From positions 124,001 through 188,000 of the forward strand of contig NZ_QICL01000005.1 in the NCBI RefSeq assembly GCF_003201355.1: a stretch of DNA of 64,000 nt, in the 5' to 3' direction. Shown here piece after piece: positions 35,988 to 44,593 of this stretch (position 1 is the first letter of the stretch; each line of letters starts with the position of its first letter). Under the pieces are notes generated by a model, which worked only from the letters and a program-made list of their open reading frames with translations, did not search any database and had not been told where the DNA came from. Made by a program: the position numbers and the translations under genes. Source of the stretch: Indolivaga alginatilytica. GTDB lineage: Bacteria > Bacteroidota > Bacteroidia > Bacteroidales > Dysgonomonadaceae.

Positions 35988-38900
35988 ATGATTACTGGAA
36001 AAAGGATAATGTTATTTTTACTATCTGTGGCATGCTCTTTACCGCAGATTTTTGCACAAGAAGCACGTTTGTTACGTTTCCCATCTACAAATGGGCAGGA
36101 AATTGTGTTCTCTTATGCGGGTGATTTATACAAGACACCGATTAATGGCGGAGAAGCTCAGCGTTTGACTTCGCATGTTGGTTATGAAATGTTTCCAAAG
36201 TTTTCGCCCGATGGTAAAACTATTGCTTTTACAGGGCAGTACGATGGTAATACAGAAGTGTTTAGTATTCCATCATCGGGAGGAGAACCACTTCGTTTAA
36301 CCTACACTGCAACAAATAGGAGAGATGATATTGGTGACCGCATGGGACCTAACAATATTGTAATGACATGGACTCCTGATGGCAAAAATATAGTTTATCG
36401 TAATCGTATCAGTGACGGCTTTGTCGGAAACTTGAAGCTGGTTAGTAACCAAGGTGGATTATCGGAGGCTATTCCATTGCCTGAGGGGGGCTTTTGCAGT
36501 TATTCACCTGATGGAAAAAAGTTAGCATATAACCGTGTAATGCGAGAATTTCGCACATGGAAATACTATAAAGGAGGTATGGCAGATGATATCTGGATAT
36601 ACGATTCTGCGAATAAATCGGTTGAAAATATAACAAATAACGATGCACAGGATATTATGCCCATGTGGATTGGCGATGATATATATTTTATCTCCGATCG
36701 GGATCGTACGATGAATATTTTCGTTTATAATACCAAGACGAAGCAAACTTCTAAAGTTACTAACTTTACTGAGTATGACGTAAAATTTCCTAGTCATCAT
36801 GGCAATACAATCGTATTTGAAAATGGAGGATATATCTATAAACTGGATGCAGGAAACAAGCAACCGGTTAAAGTAAACATCTCTTTATCTTCTGATAATA
36901 TTTATGCCCGTAGTGAAATTAAGAACGGTGAAAAATATTTGAATGCAGCAAGTCTTTCTCCTGATGGAGAGCGCTTAGTAATTACTGCACGTGGAGAAGT
37001 CTTTAACCTTCCTGCAGATAAAGGTGTAACCAAAAATATAACACGCTCGGCGGGAGCACATGACCGTAATGCACAATGGTCGCCCGATGGCAAATCAGTA
37101 GTTTATATTTCAGATAAAACAGGTGAAACCGAATTATTTATACAGGATGCAACAGGATCGGAACCTGTACAACTGACAAAAAATAATGATACCTATATTC
37201 GTGATTTCAGTTGGAGTCCCGATTCTAAATCGATAGTTTATACAGACCGAAAGAACCGAATCAATCTGGTTGACATATCTACAAAACAAAAAGCTGTATT
37301 ACTGACCGATCCTGTTAGTGAACCAAGTGGTGTAACTTTTTCTCCTGACAGTAAATGGCTTACTTATAGCCGTATGGAGTCTAACGAGTTCAATGCAGTA
37401 TATGTGTTCAATATTGCAGAGAAAAAAGAAACAGCTATTACAGATAAATGGTACGAATCATATAGTCCGGCTTTCAGTAAAGACGGTAAATATTTAATAT
37501 TCGCTTCTGCCCGTGATTTTAATCCGATTTATGGATCTAAAGAGTGGAATCATGTATACCCAAATACAAATGGTATTTATATAGCTCTTTTATCAAAAAC
37601 AACACCTTCTCCTTTTATTGAAAAAGATGCACAAGTAAAAGTTGAAAGTAGTACTCCTAAAGCGGATGAGTCAAAAAAAGCACCATCCGAGAAGAAGGAT
37701 TCTGCGACTGTTGTAAAAATAGATTTTAATGGAATAGCCGATCGGATTGTGAAATTGCCTCTTGAGCCTTTTTATTATTGGGGCTTTTATTCGGATGGAG
37801 CAAAAGTATATTATAATAAAGGAGGATCATCTTTTGTTTTTGATTTAAAAACTCAAAAAGAAGAAACAATAGCAGAAGGTGCTACTATACATATTGAGAA
37901 TTACGATAAGAAAGCTCTGTTCTTAAAGAGTAAACAAGTATTTGTTACTAATATTCCGTCAGGGAAAGTAGACTTGAAAGATCCTGTTAATCTTTCTAAT
38001 ATGAAGATTACTACCGATTATCCTCAGGAATGGGCACAGATATTTAATGAAGCATGGCGTGTTTATCGCGATGGATTTTATGTGGAAAATATGCATGGCG
38101 TAGATTGGCCGGCTATCAAAAAGAAATATGCAGTGCTTTTACCCTATGTGAAAAATCGTCTAGACCTCAATTATGTTATAGGAGAAATGATTGGTGAGCT
38201 GAACTGTGGTCATGCGTATGTAAATCCGGGAGAAGTAGATCGTGCCGAGCGTATCAACACAGGATTGTTGGGTGCAGAGATTTCGAGAGATAACAGCGGA
38301 TTTTTCCGTATCGAAAAAATTCTTCAAGGAGCATCTTGGAATAGTAATTTACGTTCCCCTTTGACTGACGCCGGAATAGAAGCAAAAGTGGGAGATTTCA
38401 TTGTAGCAATTGATGGGATTCCGACTAACAGTGTGAATGATATGTATTCTCTATTAGTTGGCAAAGCAGGTGTTCCTACAGAGATTTCATTGAATAACAA
38501 AGCTCAACTGACAGGAGCCCGTAAAATAGTAATCAGTCCTTTGGCAGAAGAATATTCATTGTATCATAACGAATGGGTACAAAATAACCTTAAGAAAGTA
38601 GAGAAAGCCTCGAATGGAAAAATAGGTTATATCTATATTCCCGATATGGGAGTTGAAGGGTTAAATGAATTTGCTCGTTATTTTTATCCTCAATTAGATA
38701 AAGAAGGTTTGATTATAGACGATAGAGCTAATGGTGGTGGTAACGTTTCTCCAATGATATTGGAGCGTCTTGCACGTGAGCCTTACCGTTTAACAATGCG
38801 TCGTGGTTCAACCCGTATAGGTACTGTGCCTGATGCTGTTCAGGTAGGACCTAAAGTTTGCCTGATCAATAAATATTCGGCTTCCGATGGCGACCTTTTC

Positions 38901-39224
38901 CCTTGGGGATTCCGTGCTTTAGGTTTGGGTAAACTTATCGGTACACGTACTTGGGGCGGTATTGTCGGTATATCGGGTTCTTTACCTTTTATTGATGGAA
39001 CGGATATACGAGTGCCTTTCTTTACCAGTTATGATGCTAAAACAGGACAGTGGATTATCGAAAATCATGGAGTGGATCCGGATATTCTGATAGATAATGA
39101 TCCCGTTAAAGAATGGAATGGAGAAGATCAACAGCTAAATAAAGCTATTGAAGAGGTGATGAAAGATCTTAAAACCAGAGAACCTTTAAAACCGGTTCCA
39201 TCTCCAAGAGTATGGAATAAATAA
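35988..39224 (+). CDS. Tricorn-like S41 serine protease with beta-propeller
   Basis: Exported peptidase, 1078 aa. Signal peptide ending PQIFA; WD40/PD40-like propeller blades (RLTSHVGYEMFPKFSPDGKTIAFTG..., about 30-330), a second propeller (about 330-560), a linker rich in K/S/E (about 550-585), a C1-like helical part (about 690-770), PDZ (about 770-860, VGDFIVAIDGIPTN) and the S41 tail (about 880-1050). The Ser-Asp pair S966-D967 in KYSASDGDLFPWG aligns with tricorn S965-D966; IDDRANGGGN and CGHAYVNPGE supply the remaining active-site surroundings. It probably degrades peptides in the periplasm. Followed by a terminator at 39246. Confidence 0.92.
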   Translation: MITGKRIMLFLLSVACSLPQIFAQEARLLRFPSTNGQEIVFSYAGDLYKTPINGGEAQRLTSHVGYEMFPKFSPDGKTIAFTGQYDGNTEVFSIPSSGGEPLRLTYTATNRRDDIGDRMGPNNIVMTWTPDGKNIVYRNRISDGFVGNLKLVSNQGGLSEAIPLPEGGFCSYSPDGKKLAYNRVMREFRTWKYYKGGMADDIWIYDSANKSVENITNNDAQDIMPMWIGDDIYFISDRDRTMNIFVYNTKTKQTSKVTNFTEYDVKFPSHHGNTIVFENGGYIYKLDAGNKQPVKVNISLSSDNIYARSEIKNGEKYLNAASLSPDGERLVITARGEVFNLPADKGVTKNITRSAGAHDRNAQWSPDGKSVVYISDKTGETELFIQDATGSEPVQLTKNNDTYIRDFSWSPDSKSIVYTDRKNRINLVDISTKQKAVLLTDPVSEPSGVTFSPDSKWLTYSRMESNEFNAVYVFNIAEKKETAITDKWYESYSPAFSKDGKYLIFASARDFNPIYGSKEWNHVYPNTNGIYIALLSKTTPSPFIEKDAQVKVESSTPKADESKKAPSEKKDSATVVKIDFNGIADRIVKLPLEPFYYWGFYSDGAKVYYNKGGSSFVFDLKTQKEETIAEGATIHIENYDKKALFLKSKQVFVTNIPSGKVDLKDPVNLSNMKITTDYPQEWAQIFNEAWRVYRDGFYVENMHGVDWPAIKKKYAVLLPYVKNRLDLNYVIGEMIGELNCGHAYVNPGEVDRAERINTGLLGAEISRDNSGFFRIEKILQGASWNSNLRSPLTDAGIEAKVGDFIVAIDGIPTNSVNDMYSLLVGKAGVPTEISLNNKAQLTGARKIVISPLAEEYSLYHNEWVQNNLKKVEKASNGKIGYIYIPDMGVEGLNEFARYFYPQLDKEGLIIDDRANGGGNVSPMILERLAREPYRLTMRRGSTRIGTVPDAVQVGPKVCLINKYSASDGDLFPWGFRALGLGKLIGTRTWGGIVGISGSLPFIDGTDIRVPFFTSYDAKTGQWIIENHGVDPDILIDNDPVKEWNGEDQQLNKAIEEVMKDLKTREPLKPVPSPRVWNK

Positions 39225-39245
39225 AGGGAATAGGAGTAAATATAA

Positions 39246-39275
39246 AATAGGCTTGCATGAAAATGTGAGCCTATT
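39246..39275 (+). terminator. Terminator after the S41 protease gene
   Basis: A 13-bp stem with two G-U pairs (39246-39258 with 39263-39275), GAAA loop, followed by CTTTTAT; 21 bp after the stop codon. Confidence 0.75.
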
Positions 39276-39442
39276 CTTTTATATATATTTCTCAAGACTT
39301 TTATAGAGTATATTTTCTATAAAACCGGATGTTTTAAAGGAATAAACAATATCGAACAAAATAATGTTTATCATTGTTTTAAATACAATAGAATTTTTTT
39401 TACAAAGCTATTTCCCTATATATTCATCAAAATTATGCGATT

Positions 39443-39988
39443 ATGAAAAATAGAAATTTATTGATTGGTTGCTCAGCATTAGCTATAGGTGCAACTTTGG
39501 CTTTCGCTCTTAGTTCTTGTAAAACAATACCTAAGGGTGCTGTAGCTGTAAAACCATTCGATAAGGAGAAATATTTAGGAAAATGGTATGAGATTGCCCG
39601 TCTCGATTTTCGTTACGAGAAGAATATGAATAACACATCTGCTGAATATTCATTGAATGAAGACGGTAGTGTTAAAGTTGTTAATAGAGGATATAATTAT
39701 GTAAAGAACAAAGAAGAAGAGGCTATTGGTAAAGCTAAATTTGTGGGTTCACCGGATGAGGCAAAACTCAAAGTATCTTTTTTCGGTCCGTTTTATGCAG
39801 GTTATAATGTAATTGCCATAGACTCCGATTATAAGTATGCTTTAGTTGCAGGCAAGAATCTTAAGTATTTGTGGTTACTTTCACGAAAGAAAACAATGCC
39901 CGAAAAGGTAAAACAAGCTTATCTAAAAAAAGCAGAAAGTCTGGGGTATGATGTATCTAAGCTCGTATGGGTAGAACACCGTAAATAA
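39443..39988 (+). CDS. blc: Lipocalin lipoprotein (Blc type)
   Basis: 181 aa bacterial lipocalin, anchored to the outer membrane through C26 (lipobox in FALSSC). The eight-stranded barrel shows the first lipocalin signature GKWYEIARLD (G46-x-W48), DGSVKVVNRGYN (about 72-83), the second motif AKLKVSFFGPFYAGYNVIAID and the third KYLWLLSRKKTMPE. E. coli Blc binds lysophospholipids and fatty acids in stress; the same role is likely but not shown. Monocistronic between the protease and endonuclease IV genes. Confidence 0.92.
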   Translation: MKNRNLLIGCSALAIGATLAFALSSCKTIPKGAVAVKPFDKEKYLGKWYEIARLDFRYEKNMNNTSAEYSLNEDGSVKVVNRGYNYVKNKEEEAIGKAKFVGSPDEAKLKVSFFGPFYAGYNVIAIDSDYKYALVAGKNLKYLWLLSRKKTMPEKVKQAYLKKAESLGYDVSKLVWVEHRK

Positions 39989-40156
39989 GTTTATTTATAT
40001 TAAGTAGAGTGTGTTAAGTTTTATCTATTGATAATTGTTGCTGATAGACTGCAAAACTAAATAATATATGGACTATCTTTATATGCTAAAGATTGCATAA
40101 CAAGATATTGTTGATACTGAAAAAATAGAAGTATGCTAATTATACTTCATCACGAT

Positions 40157-40201
40157 AGTGTTAGATACGTCAATGTCTAGCACTGTTTTATTGTATTGAC
40201 G
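40157..40201. other. Two overlapping inverted repeats upstream of nfo
   Basis: AGTGTTAGA (40157-40165) pairs with TCTAGCACT (40176-40184) with one G-U, and CGTCAAT (40168-40174) pairs perfectly with ATTGACG (40195-40201). The two stems interleave, so they would form either a pseudoknot or alternatives. Position: 42 bp before the nfo ATG. Could be a leader structure or overlapping operators; function unknown. Confidence 0.35.
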
Positions 40202-40243
40202 AGTATTGTTTATGAGTAGTATAACTAATAAATAAACTAATAA

Positions 40244-41104
40244 ATGTTGAATATAGGATGTCATTTGTCTATATCGAAAGGCTATGAAGCCATGGGTAAA
40301 GACGCTTTAAGTATTGGAGCAAATACTTTTCAGTTTTTCACACGTAATCCTCGCGGTGGCAGTGCTAAAGAGATAGACCCGAAAGATGCTGAGGCTTTGG
40401 CTCTATTAATGGAGGAAAATAACTTTGCCCCGATATTGGCACATGCTCCATATACATTAAATTTGTGTTCTGCCGAACCCAAAACACGACAGTTTGGTAG
40501 AGAAATGATGACTGATGATTTACGAAGGATGGAACAACTGCCCTGTAAACTCTATAATTTTCATCCGGGCAGCCATACTTCTCAAACAGTGGATGTTGCA
40601 ATCGGTCAGATTATAGAAGCACTCAATAGTATTATAACACCCGAGCAAACTACAATTGTATTACTTGAAACAATGGCAGGTAAGGGTAGCGAAGTTGGCA
40701 GAACATTTGAGGAACTAAAGCAAATACTGGATGGCGTAACTTTACAAGATAAAATGGGCGTTTGCCTCGATACTTGTCATGTATACGATGCCGGTTATGA
40801 TATTGTAAATGATCTGGAGGGGGTTCTTGCCCATTTTGATGCTATAATAGGATTGGAAAGATTATACGCTATACACTTAAATGACAGTATGAATCCCAAA
40901 GGAAGCGGAAAAGACAGGCATGCCACTATTGGAGAAGGTACCATAGGCTCAGAAACGATGAAGCGTATAATTAATCATCCAAAGCTGACTCATTTACCTT
41001 TCTATCTGGAGACTCCTAACGAGTTGGATGGTCATGCAAAAGAAATTAAATTATTGAAAGAGTTATATCAGACAACAGACTGCGCCACTGTAAAAGTTAT
41101 CTGA
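40244..41104 (+). CDS. nfo: Endonuclease IV (apurinic/apyrimidinic)
   Basis: Zn-dependent AP endonuclease for base-excision repair, cytosolic TIM barrel, 286 aa (family about 280). Metal ligands are visible: H67 (LAHAPY, E. coli H69), the H in FHPGSH near 107, E in [13 protein letters not shown] near 143, D-x-x-H in [13 protein letters not shown] near 177-180, H in [24 protein letters not shown] (about 214-229) and E in FYLETPNE near 259. All of these are conserved, so it should be active. Own transcription unit. Confidence 0.96.
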   Translation: MLNIGCHLSISKGYEAMGKDALSIGANTFQFFTRNPRGGSAKEIDPKDAEALALLMEENNFAPILAHAPYTLNLCSAEPKTRQFGREMMTDDLRRMEQLPCKLYNFHPGSHTSQTVDVAIGQIIEALNSIITPEQTTIVLLETMAGKGSEVGRTFEELKQILDGVTLQDKMGVCLDTCHVYDAGYDIVNDLEGVLAHFDAIIGLERLYAIHLNDSMNPKGSGKDRHATIGEGTIGSETMKRIINHPKLTHLPFYLETPNELDGHAKEIKLLKELYQTTDCATVKVI

Positions 41105-41262
41105 TAGATATATAAGTGACCAGTCAAAGTCAGTAAGGATATATTTTCAGTTTACATTAACTCTTTACGAAAAAGATATTGAAACCTTTTAGAACAAATC
41201 AAAGGACTTTGTTCTAATTGAGGCGTGAGTTGATTGTTAGTCAATAGTTCTATTAGGTAATA

Positions 41263-41724
41263 TTAAAAGTGATATACCATCTCACCTTTAGCATCTATAA
41301 AACCATATTTTACATAAACGGATCTGCCTGCATCTGTAGCATTTAATAAGACTTTCTTATAACCTAGACTTTTAGCTTCATTCATTATTAATGAGAAAAG
41401 ATGGGAAGCTATTCCTTGCCCCCGAAAGTTTGGTAATGTATACATATTGCTAATATAGCCCACTTTACCATCGGGGTAATCTCTATTGGGAGGCAACAGA
41501 TAAAGAGTTAATCCGCTTGTTGCAGCAATCTCATTGTTGTCTAAAGCTATCCATGCCACAAAACTATTGTTATTAAGAGCATTTTCGAAGTATACTTTAT
41601 TATTTATAAATAATTCTTCGCTATCTGTATTTGTACTGATGTTGTTTACTTCATTCAGAAAGTCAACTCTTGTTCTGGTCAGTAAAGAAATGTCATCTGT
41701 GGTAGCCCTGCGATATTCTATCAT
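41263..41724 (-). CDS. GNAT-family N-acetyltransferase
   Basis: 153 aa. Start IEYRRATTDDISLLTRTRVDFL, central strand VAWIALDNNEIAATSGLTLY, YISNMYTLPNFRGQGIASHLFSLIMNEAKSLG with the R-x-x-G-I/Q-G/A acetyl-CoA loop RGQGIA (about 104-109), and the C-terminal VKYGFIDAKGEM strand. The specific substrate is not recognisable. It is convergent with nfo and divergent from the small ORF at 41878, and stands alone. Confidence 0.88.
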   Translation of the reverse strand: MIEYRRATTDDISLLTRTRVDFLNEVNNISTNTDSEELFINNKVYFENALNNNSFVAWIALDNNEIAATSGLTLYLLPPNRDYPDGKVGYISNMYTLPNFRGQGIASHLFSLIMNEAKSLGYKKVLLNATDAGRSVYVKYGFIDAKGEMVYHF

Positions 41725-41830
41725 ATTCTATTCAATATTTTATAATTATAAGATATAAGGAAGACTAAATATAGGAAGTTTTTGATAATTATTTTAAAAA
41801 TTGCGACATAGGGTTGTCATAAACTCCATC

Positions 41831-41838
41831 TATTTTTG
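41831..41838 (+). promoter_or_regulatory. Possible -7 box for the small ORF at 41878
   Basis: TATTTTTG, an exact TAnnTTTG match 39 bp before the ATG. No TTTG lies at a 19-bp spacing. Confidence 0.3.
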
Positions 41839-41877
41839 TTGTCGATAAGATAATAACTGAAATAAAAACAGACAGTC

Positions 41878-42021
41878 ATGAAATTGAAATTACATTTCAT
41901 GGTTTTCTCCTTAGAACGTTTTGTACGGTGGTATCTTTCTTTTTTAGATATAGCTAAAGTTTCGTATCCTAAGGAATTAAAAGAAATTATTAAGGCAAAA
42001 GTAGCTAGAGTGAAATTATAA
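41878..42021 (+). CDS. Possible 47-aa small basic protein
   Basis: ATG 41878 to TAA 42021. The product is amphipathic and basic (MKLKLHFMVFSLERFVRWYL... ending in AKVARVKL), with a hydrophobic/aromatic N-terminal half and a Lys/Arg-rich C-terminal half. A TAnnTTTG box lies upstream. Its last codons form the left arm of the terminator at 41997-42053. I recognise no family; it may be a real short protein or chance. It lies between a GNAT gene and the end of the fimbrial operon, in 334 bp otherwise without a gene. Confidence 0.35.
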   Translation: MKLKLHFMVFSLERFVRWYLSFLDIAKVSYPKELKEIIKAKVARVKL

Positions 42022-42053
42022 ATAGATTCTATAGTTTCACTTTAGCTACTTTT
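41997..42053. terminator. Bidirectional terminator, 3' end of the fimbrial operon
   Basis: A 19-bp stem (41997-42015 with 42035-42053, one G-U pair, core GTAGCT/AGCTAC), 19-nt loop, with A-rich left and T-rich right flank. It terminates the minus-strand fimbrial operon (stop at 42059) and can also serve the plus-strand small ORF. Confidence 0.8.
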
Positions 42054-42058
42054 ATATT

Positions 42059-44590
42059 TTAAGGTGTCACCCCTAATGCTGTATTTGTAACCCATGCCCA
42101 TAGATTGGCAATCAACCTCGAAGCATCGCTATTGATAATACCCGTCGTATTCTGAATATAATTATTTGTATTTGCATTATTTCCTGCTAATGCACTAAAA
42201 AGGTCAATATCACCGACATAAACTATTCTTCTAGTATAATCAACACCTAACAGAGAGTTTCCGTGAGGTCCTCGTAAGATAGGTGTAATATTCGGATACG
42301 AAGTAGTATTAATTTCGCCATAATATACATCATAATTACGGAAACTAAACGGGTTGGTTATCGCCTTGTTCGGATAAGCGGTAAAAGGTCCCGTATTACT
42401 AAAATATTGTGTATCACTATTAAACTGCATCGGATAAGTTCCCTGTGTATCTACATAATAAGTTACATTGGTTATCCCTAAAGCATTCAACATATTTGCA
42501 TTTGTATTTAGGTCATATCCTACAATCAATACCCTTTGAGGATTGCCGTTCAGCCAGTTGAGTGCTGCTGTTGCCCCAGCTGCATTCACATCAGTTACTG
42601 CCCCGGGTAAATTCATATAGAGAATATTAATATTAGCCAGAGTAGTAGCATTTAGAGTATGTGGTAAAACTGTACTTTCCGAAAAATTAAAGCCATTCAT
42701 ATTCACGCTGCCGGCCAATCCGAAATTAGCCGCCCTTGTAAGAATGCCTTTTAATCCTTGTGCTCTGGCATCAGCCGTTCCTATGGTCGGTCCGGCCCCC
42801 AGAAATGCAAAACCACTGCGTAAAGAGTATACATTCAGAACTGTATTATTAGGAATATTTTGTTGGAAAGGCACAGATATCTGTTCCCCATCCAGATTTT
42901 TGACTAAAAGGTTCCCTGTCCGTAATGAAGATGTTGTATTTTGAGTGGCAGTCCATTTAAGAGTGTCCCCTACGCCTGTAGTAGCACTAAACCAGCTTTG
43001 ATTGCTGATACCTCCCCAAAGGCTACTGCTGGTCACCAGTGCATAACCTGCTCCTCCACTTGCTGATATGATAATAGGGTTTGGAGTAACTTTAAATCTG
43101 GGTTGGCTGATAGACAGTAATATACGCATTCCGTATGCTGAAATCAACACATGGTCGTTAAAAGGAAAGGGCAGTGTGTTCTCTGTTAATGCTGTAAATC
43201 GGATAGTTGCTCCTCCATTTAATTGTTCTACCCTGAATACGCCATTATCTAAAATCGTGGATGATGGTGATCCATCACCTGTTCCATCCGATTTAGACCA
43301 TTCCATTGTATACTCGGATACATTTGTATTTACAGTTAAATCACTGAAAGATCCCGGAAGAGATCCGAGTATAACCGAACGGGAAGAAACTTCAAAATAG
43401 TAATTACCTTGGAAATTGAGGCTCATACTGTTTATATCCCAATCGAGTACTTGTGCTGTAATTCCCGTAGGCTTATTATTAGCTGCCTCGACAGCTGTTT
43501 CTGCTCCGGGCAGACTTATATCATTAACCCTAAATAAGTATTGATAATTGCGAAGTATCTGACCAAAAGGATTTGCAGATGATCCGGGATTAAAATCCAT
43601 ACGATAGTAGGTTATTATGGTACTACCATTAAAATAGCCTCCGATAACTACACAGGTTGCTTCGCTTAACTGATTCGCCACCGTTGGCGCTGCCGATTCG
43701 GGAAGATATAATTGAGATGTAGAGGATATATCAGTAGTAGTGGGGGTTATGACCGTTGTATGTATGTTAGCTAAGCTTCCTGACGGAATACTTGGGGCGG
43801 TAACCATTACATTTGACATGCTATCGGGTATAAGCTGTACAGAATTATTAACTCGGAAAGCTTGGATACTGACTAATTGAAAGTTCCCCGAGACATTACT
43901 CGCATCTACATCTATACGTGCTATAGTACGTAGAAGGCTAATACTGGTTATACTTCCAATGCTTCCGTTTAAACCGTTTGCAGACGAGTATACTCCAAAC
44001 ATCGGAAAATTACTGTTTATCCCACTAGATGCAAATGCAGAAGTTAGCTTTTCTCTTACAGCGGCTTTGCTATCTCCTATTGTCAGCGGATTGTTCACTA
44101 TAATGTCATCTGCATTAGCCAGAAAATAAATATCTACAGGAGATGAGGTCGTTTGAAAATAGGTATTCAAAGTTGTAACTCCACCTGAACTATTGATGTT
44201 TTGAGGAATTGCGGTATATCTATATTCATTATTTTCGAATACCAGGATTGCTAATTCCTGAACATTACTTTCTGCATCGGTCTGGGCACGGGTTTGTAAA
44301 GAATTAGATATCGGAGAAGGAGACAGAAGTCGCAGAGTCACTTTAATTTTAGCTCCTTCTTCTATTCTGCTATCCATAGGATCAATATCCTGACAGGAAC
44401 TGAAAAAAAGAGAGAATATAAATAATAAGCCATAAAAAAGATGTTTTATGGGATTCCTGAAAGCATACTTAACCCTTTCATCCAAACTATCGGATAAAAG
44501 ATTGCCTTTCTTTGAAGTTGTATGGTAAGAAAGCATATTCTTCTTTTTTTGTATACTGTTCATTGTTTTTTTTAAGTCTTCTTTTTTCAT
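42059..44590 (-). CDS. Fimbrial accessory/tip lipoprotein 2, BACON-like domain
   Basis: 843 aa, paralogue of the next gene upstream. Hydrophobic segment and lipobox SLFFSSC (C66) follow an unusually long 50-residue N-terminal extension, so the true start may lie further in (M19, or a non-ATG codon). Order: fimbrillin-like two-sandwich region (about 85-390, QELAILVFENNEYRY, TIARIDVDAS), a spacer, a BACON-like domain (about 510-590, SASGGAGYALVTSSSLWGG ... VPFQQNIPNN) and a C-terminal alpha/beta domain of about 245 residues (VLNVYSLRSG ... RVLIVGYDL ... RIVYVGDIDLFS ... ANLWAWVTNTALG). It is last in the fimbrial operon, 3 bp after its paralogue. Tip/adhesin role by position and size. Confidence 0.75.
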   Translation of the reverse strand: MKKEDLKKTMNSIQKKKNMLSYHTTSKKGNLLSDSLDERVKYAFRNPIKHLFYGLLFIFSLFFSSCQDIDPMDSRIEEGAKIKVTLRLLSPSPISNSLQTRAQTDAESNVQELAILVFENNEYRYTAIPQNINSSGGVTTLNTYFQTTSSPVDIYFLANADDIIVNNPLTIGDSKAAVREKLTSAFASSGINSNFPMFGVYSSANGLNGSIGSITSISLLRTIARIDVDASNVSGNFQLVSIQAFRVNNSVQLIPDSMSNVMVTAPSIPSGSLANIHTTVITPTTTDISSTSQLYLPESAAPTVANQLSEATCVVIGGYFNGSTIITYYRMDFNPGSSANPFGQILRNYQYLFRVNDISLPGAETAVEAANNKPTGITAQVLDWDINSMSLNFQGNYYFEVSSRSVILGSLPGSFSDLTVNTNVSEYTMEWSKSDGTGDGSPSSTILDNGVFRVEQLNGGATIRFTALTENTLPFPFNDHVLISAYGMRILLSISQPRFKVTPNPIIISASGGAGYALVTSSSLWGGISNQSWFSATTGVGDTLKWTATQNTTSSLRTGNLLVKNLDGEQISVPFQQNIPNNTVLNVYSLRSGFAFLGAGPTIGTADARAQGLKGILTRAANFGLAGSVNMNGFNFSESTVLPHTLNATTLANINILYMNLPGAVTDVNAAGATAALNWLNGNPQRVLIVGYDLNTNANMLNALGITNVTYYVDTQGTYPMQFNSDTQYFSNTGPFTAYPNKAITNPFSFRNYDVYYGEINTTSYPNITPILRGPHGNSLLGVDYTRRIVYVGDIDLFSALAGNNANTNNYIQNTTGIINSDASRLIANLWAWVTNTALGVTP

Positions 44591-44593
44591 TAT

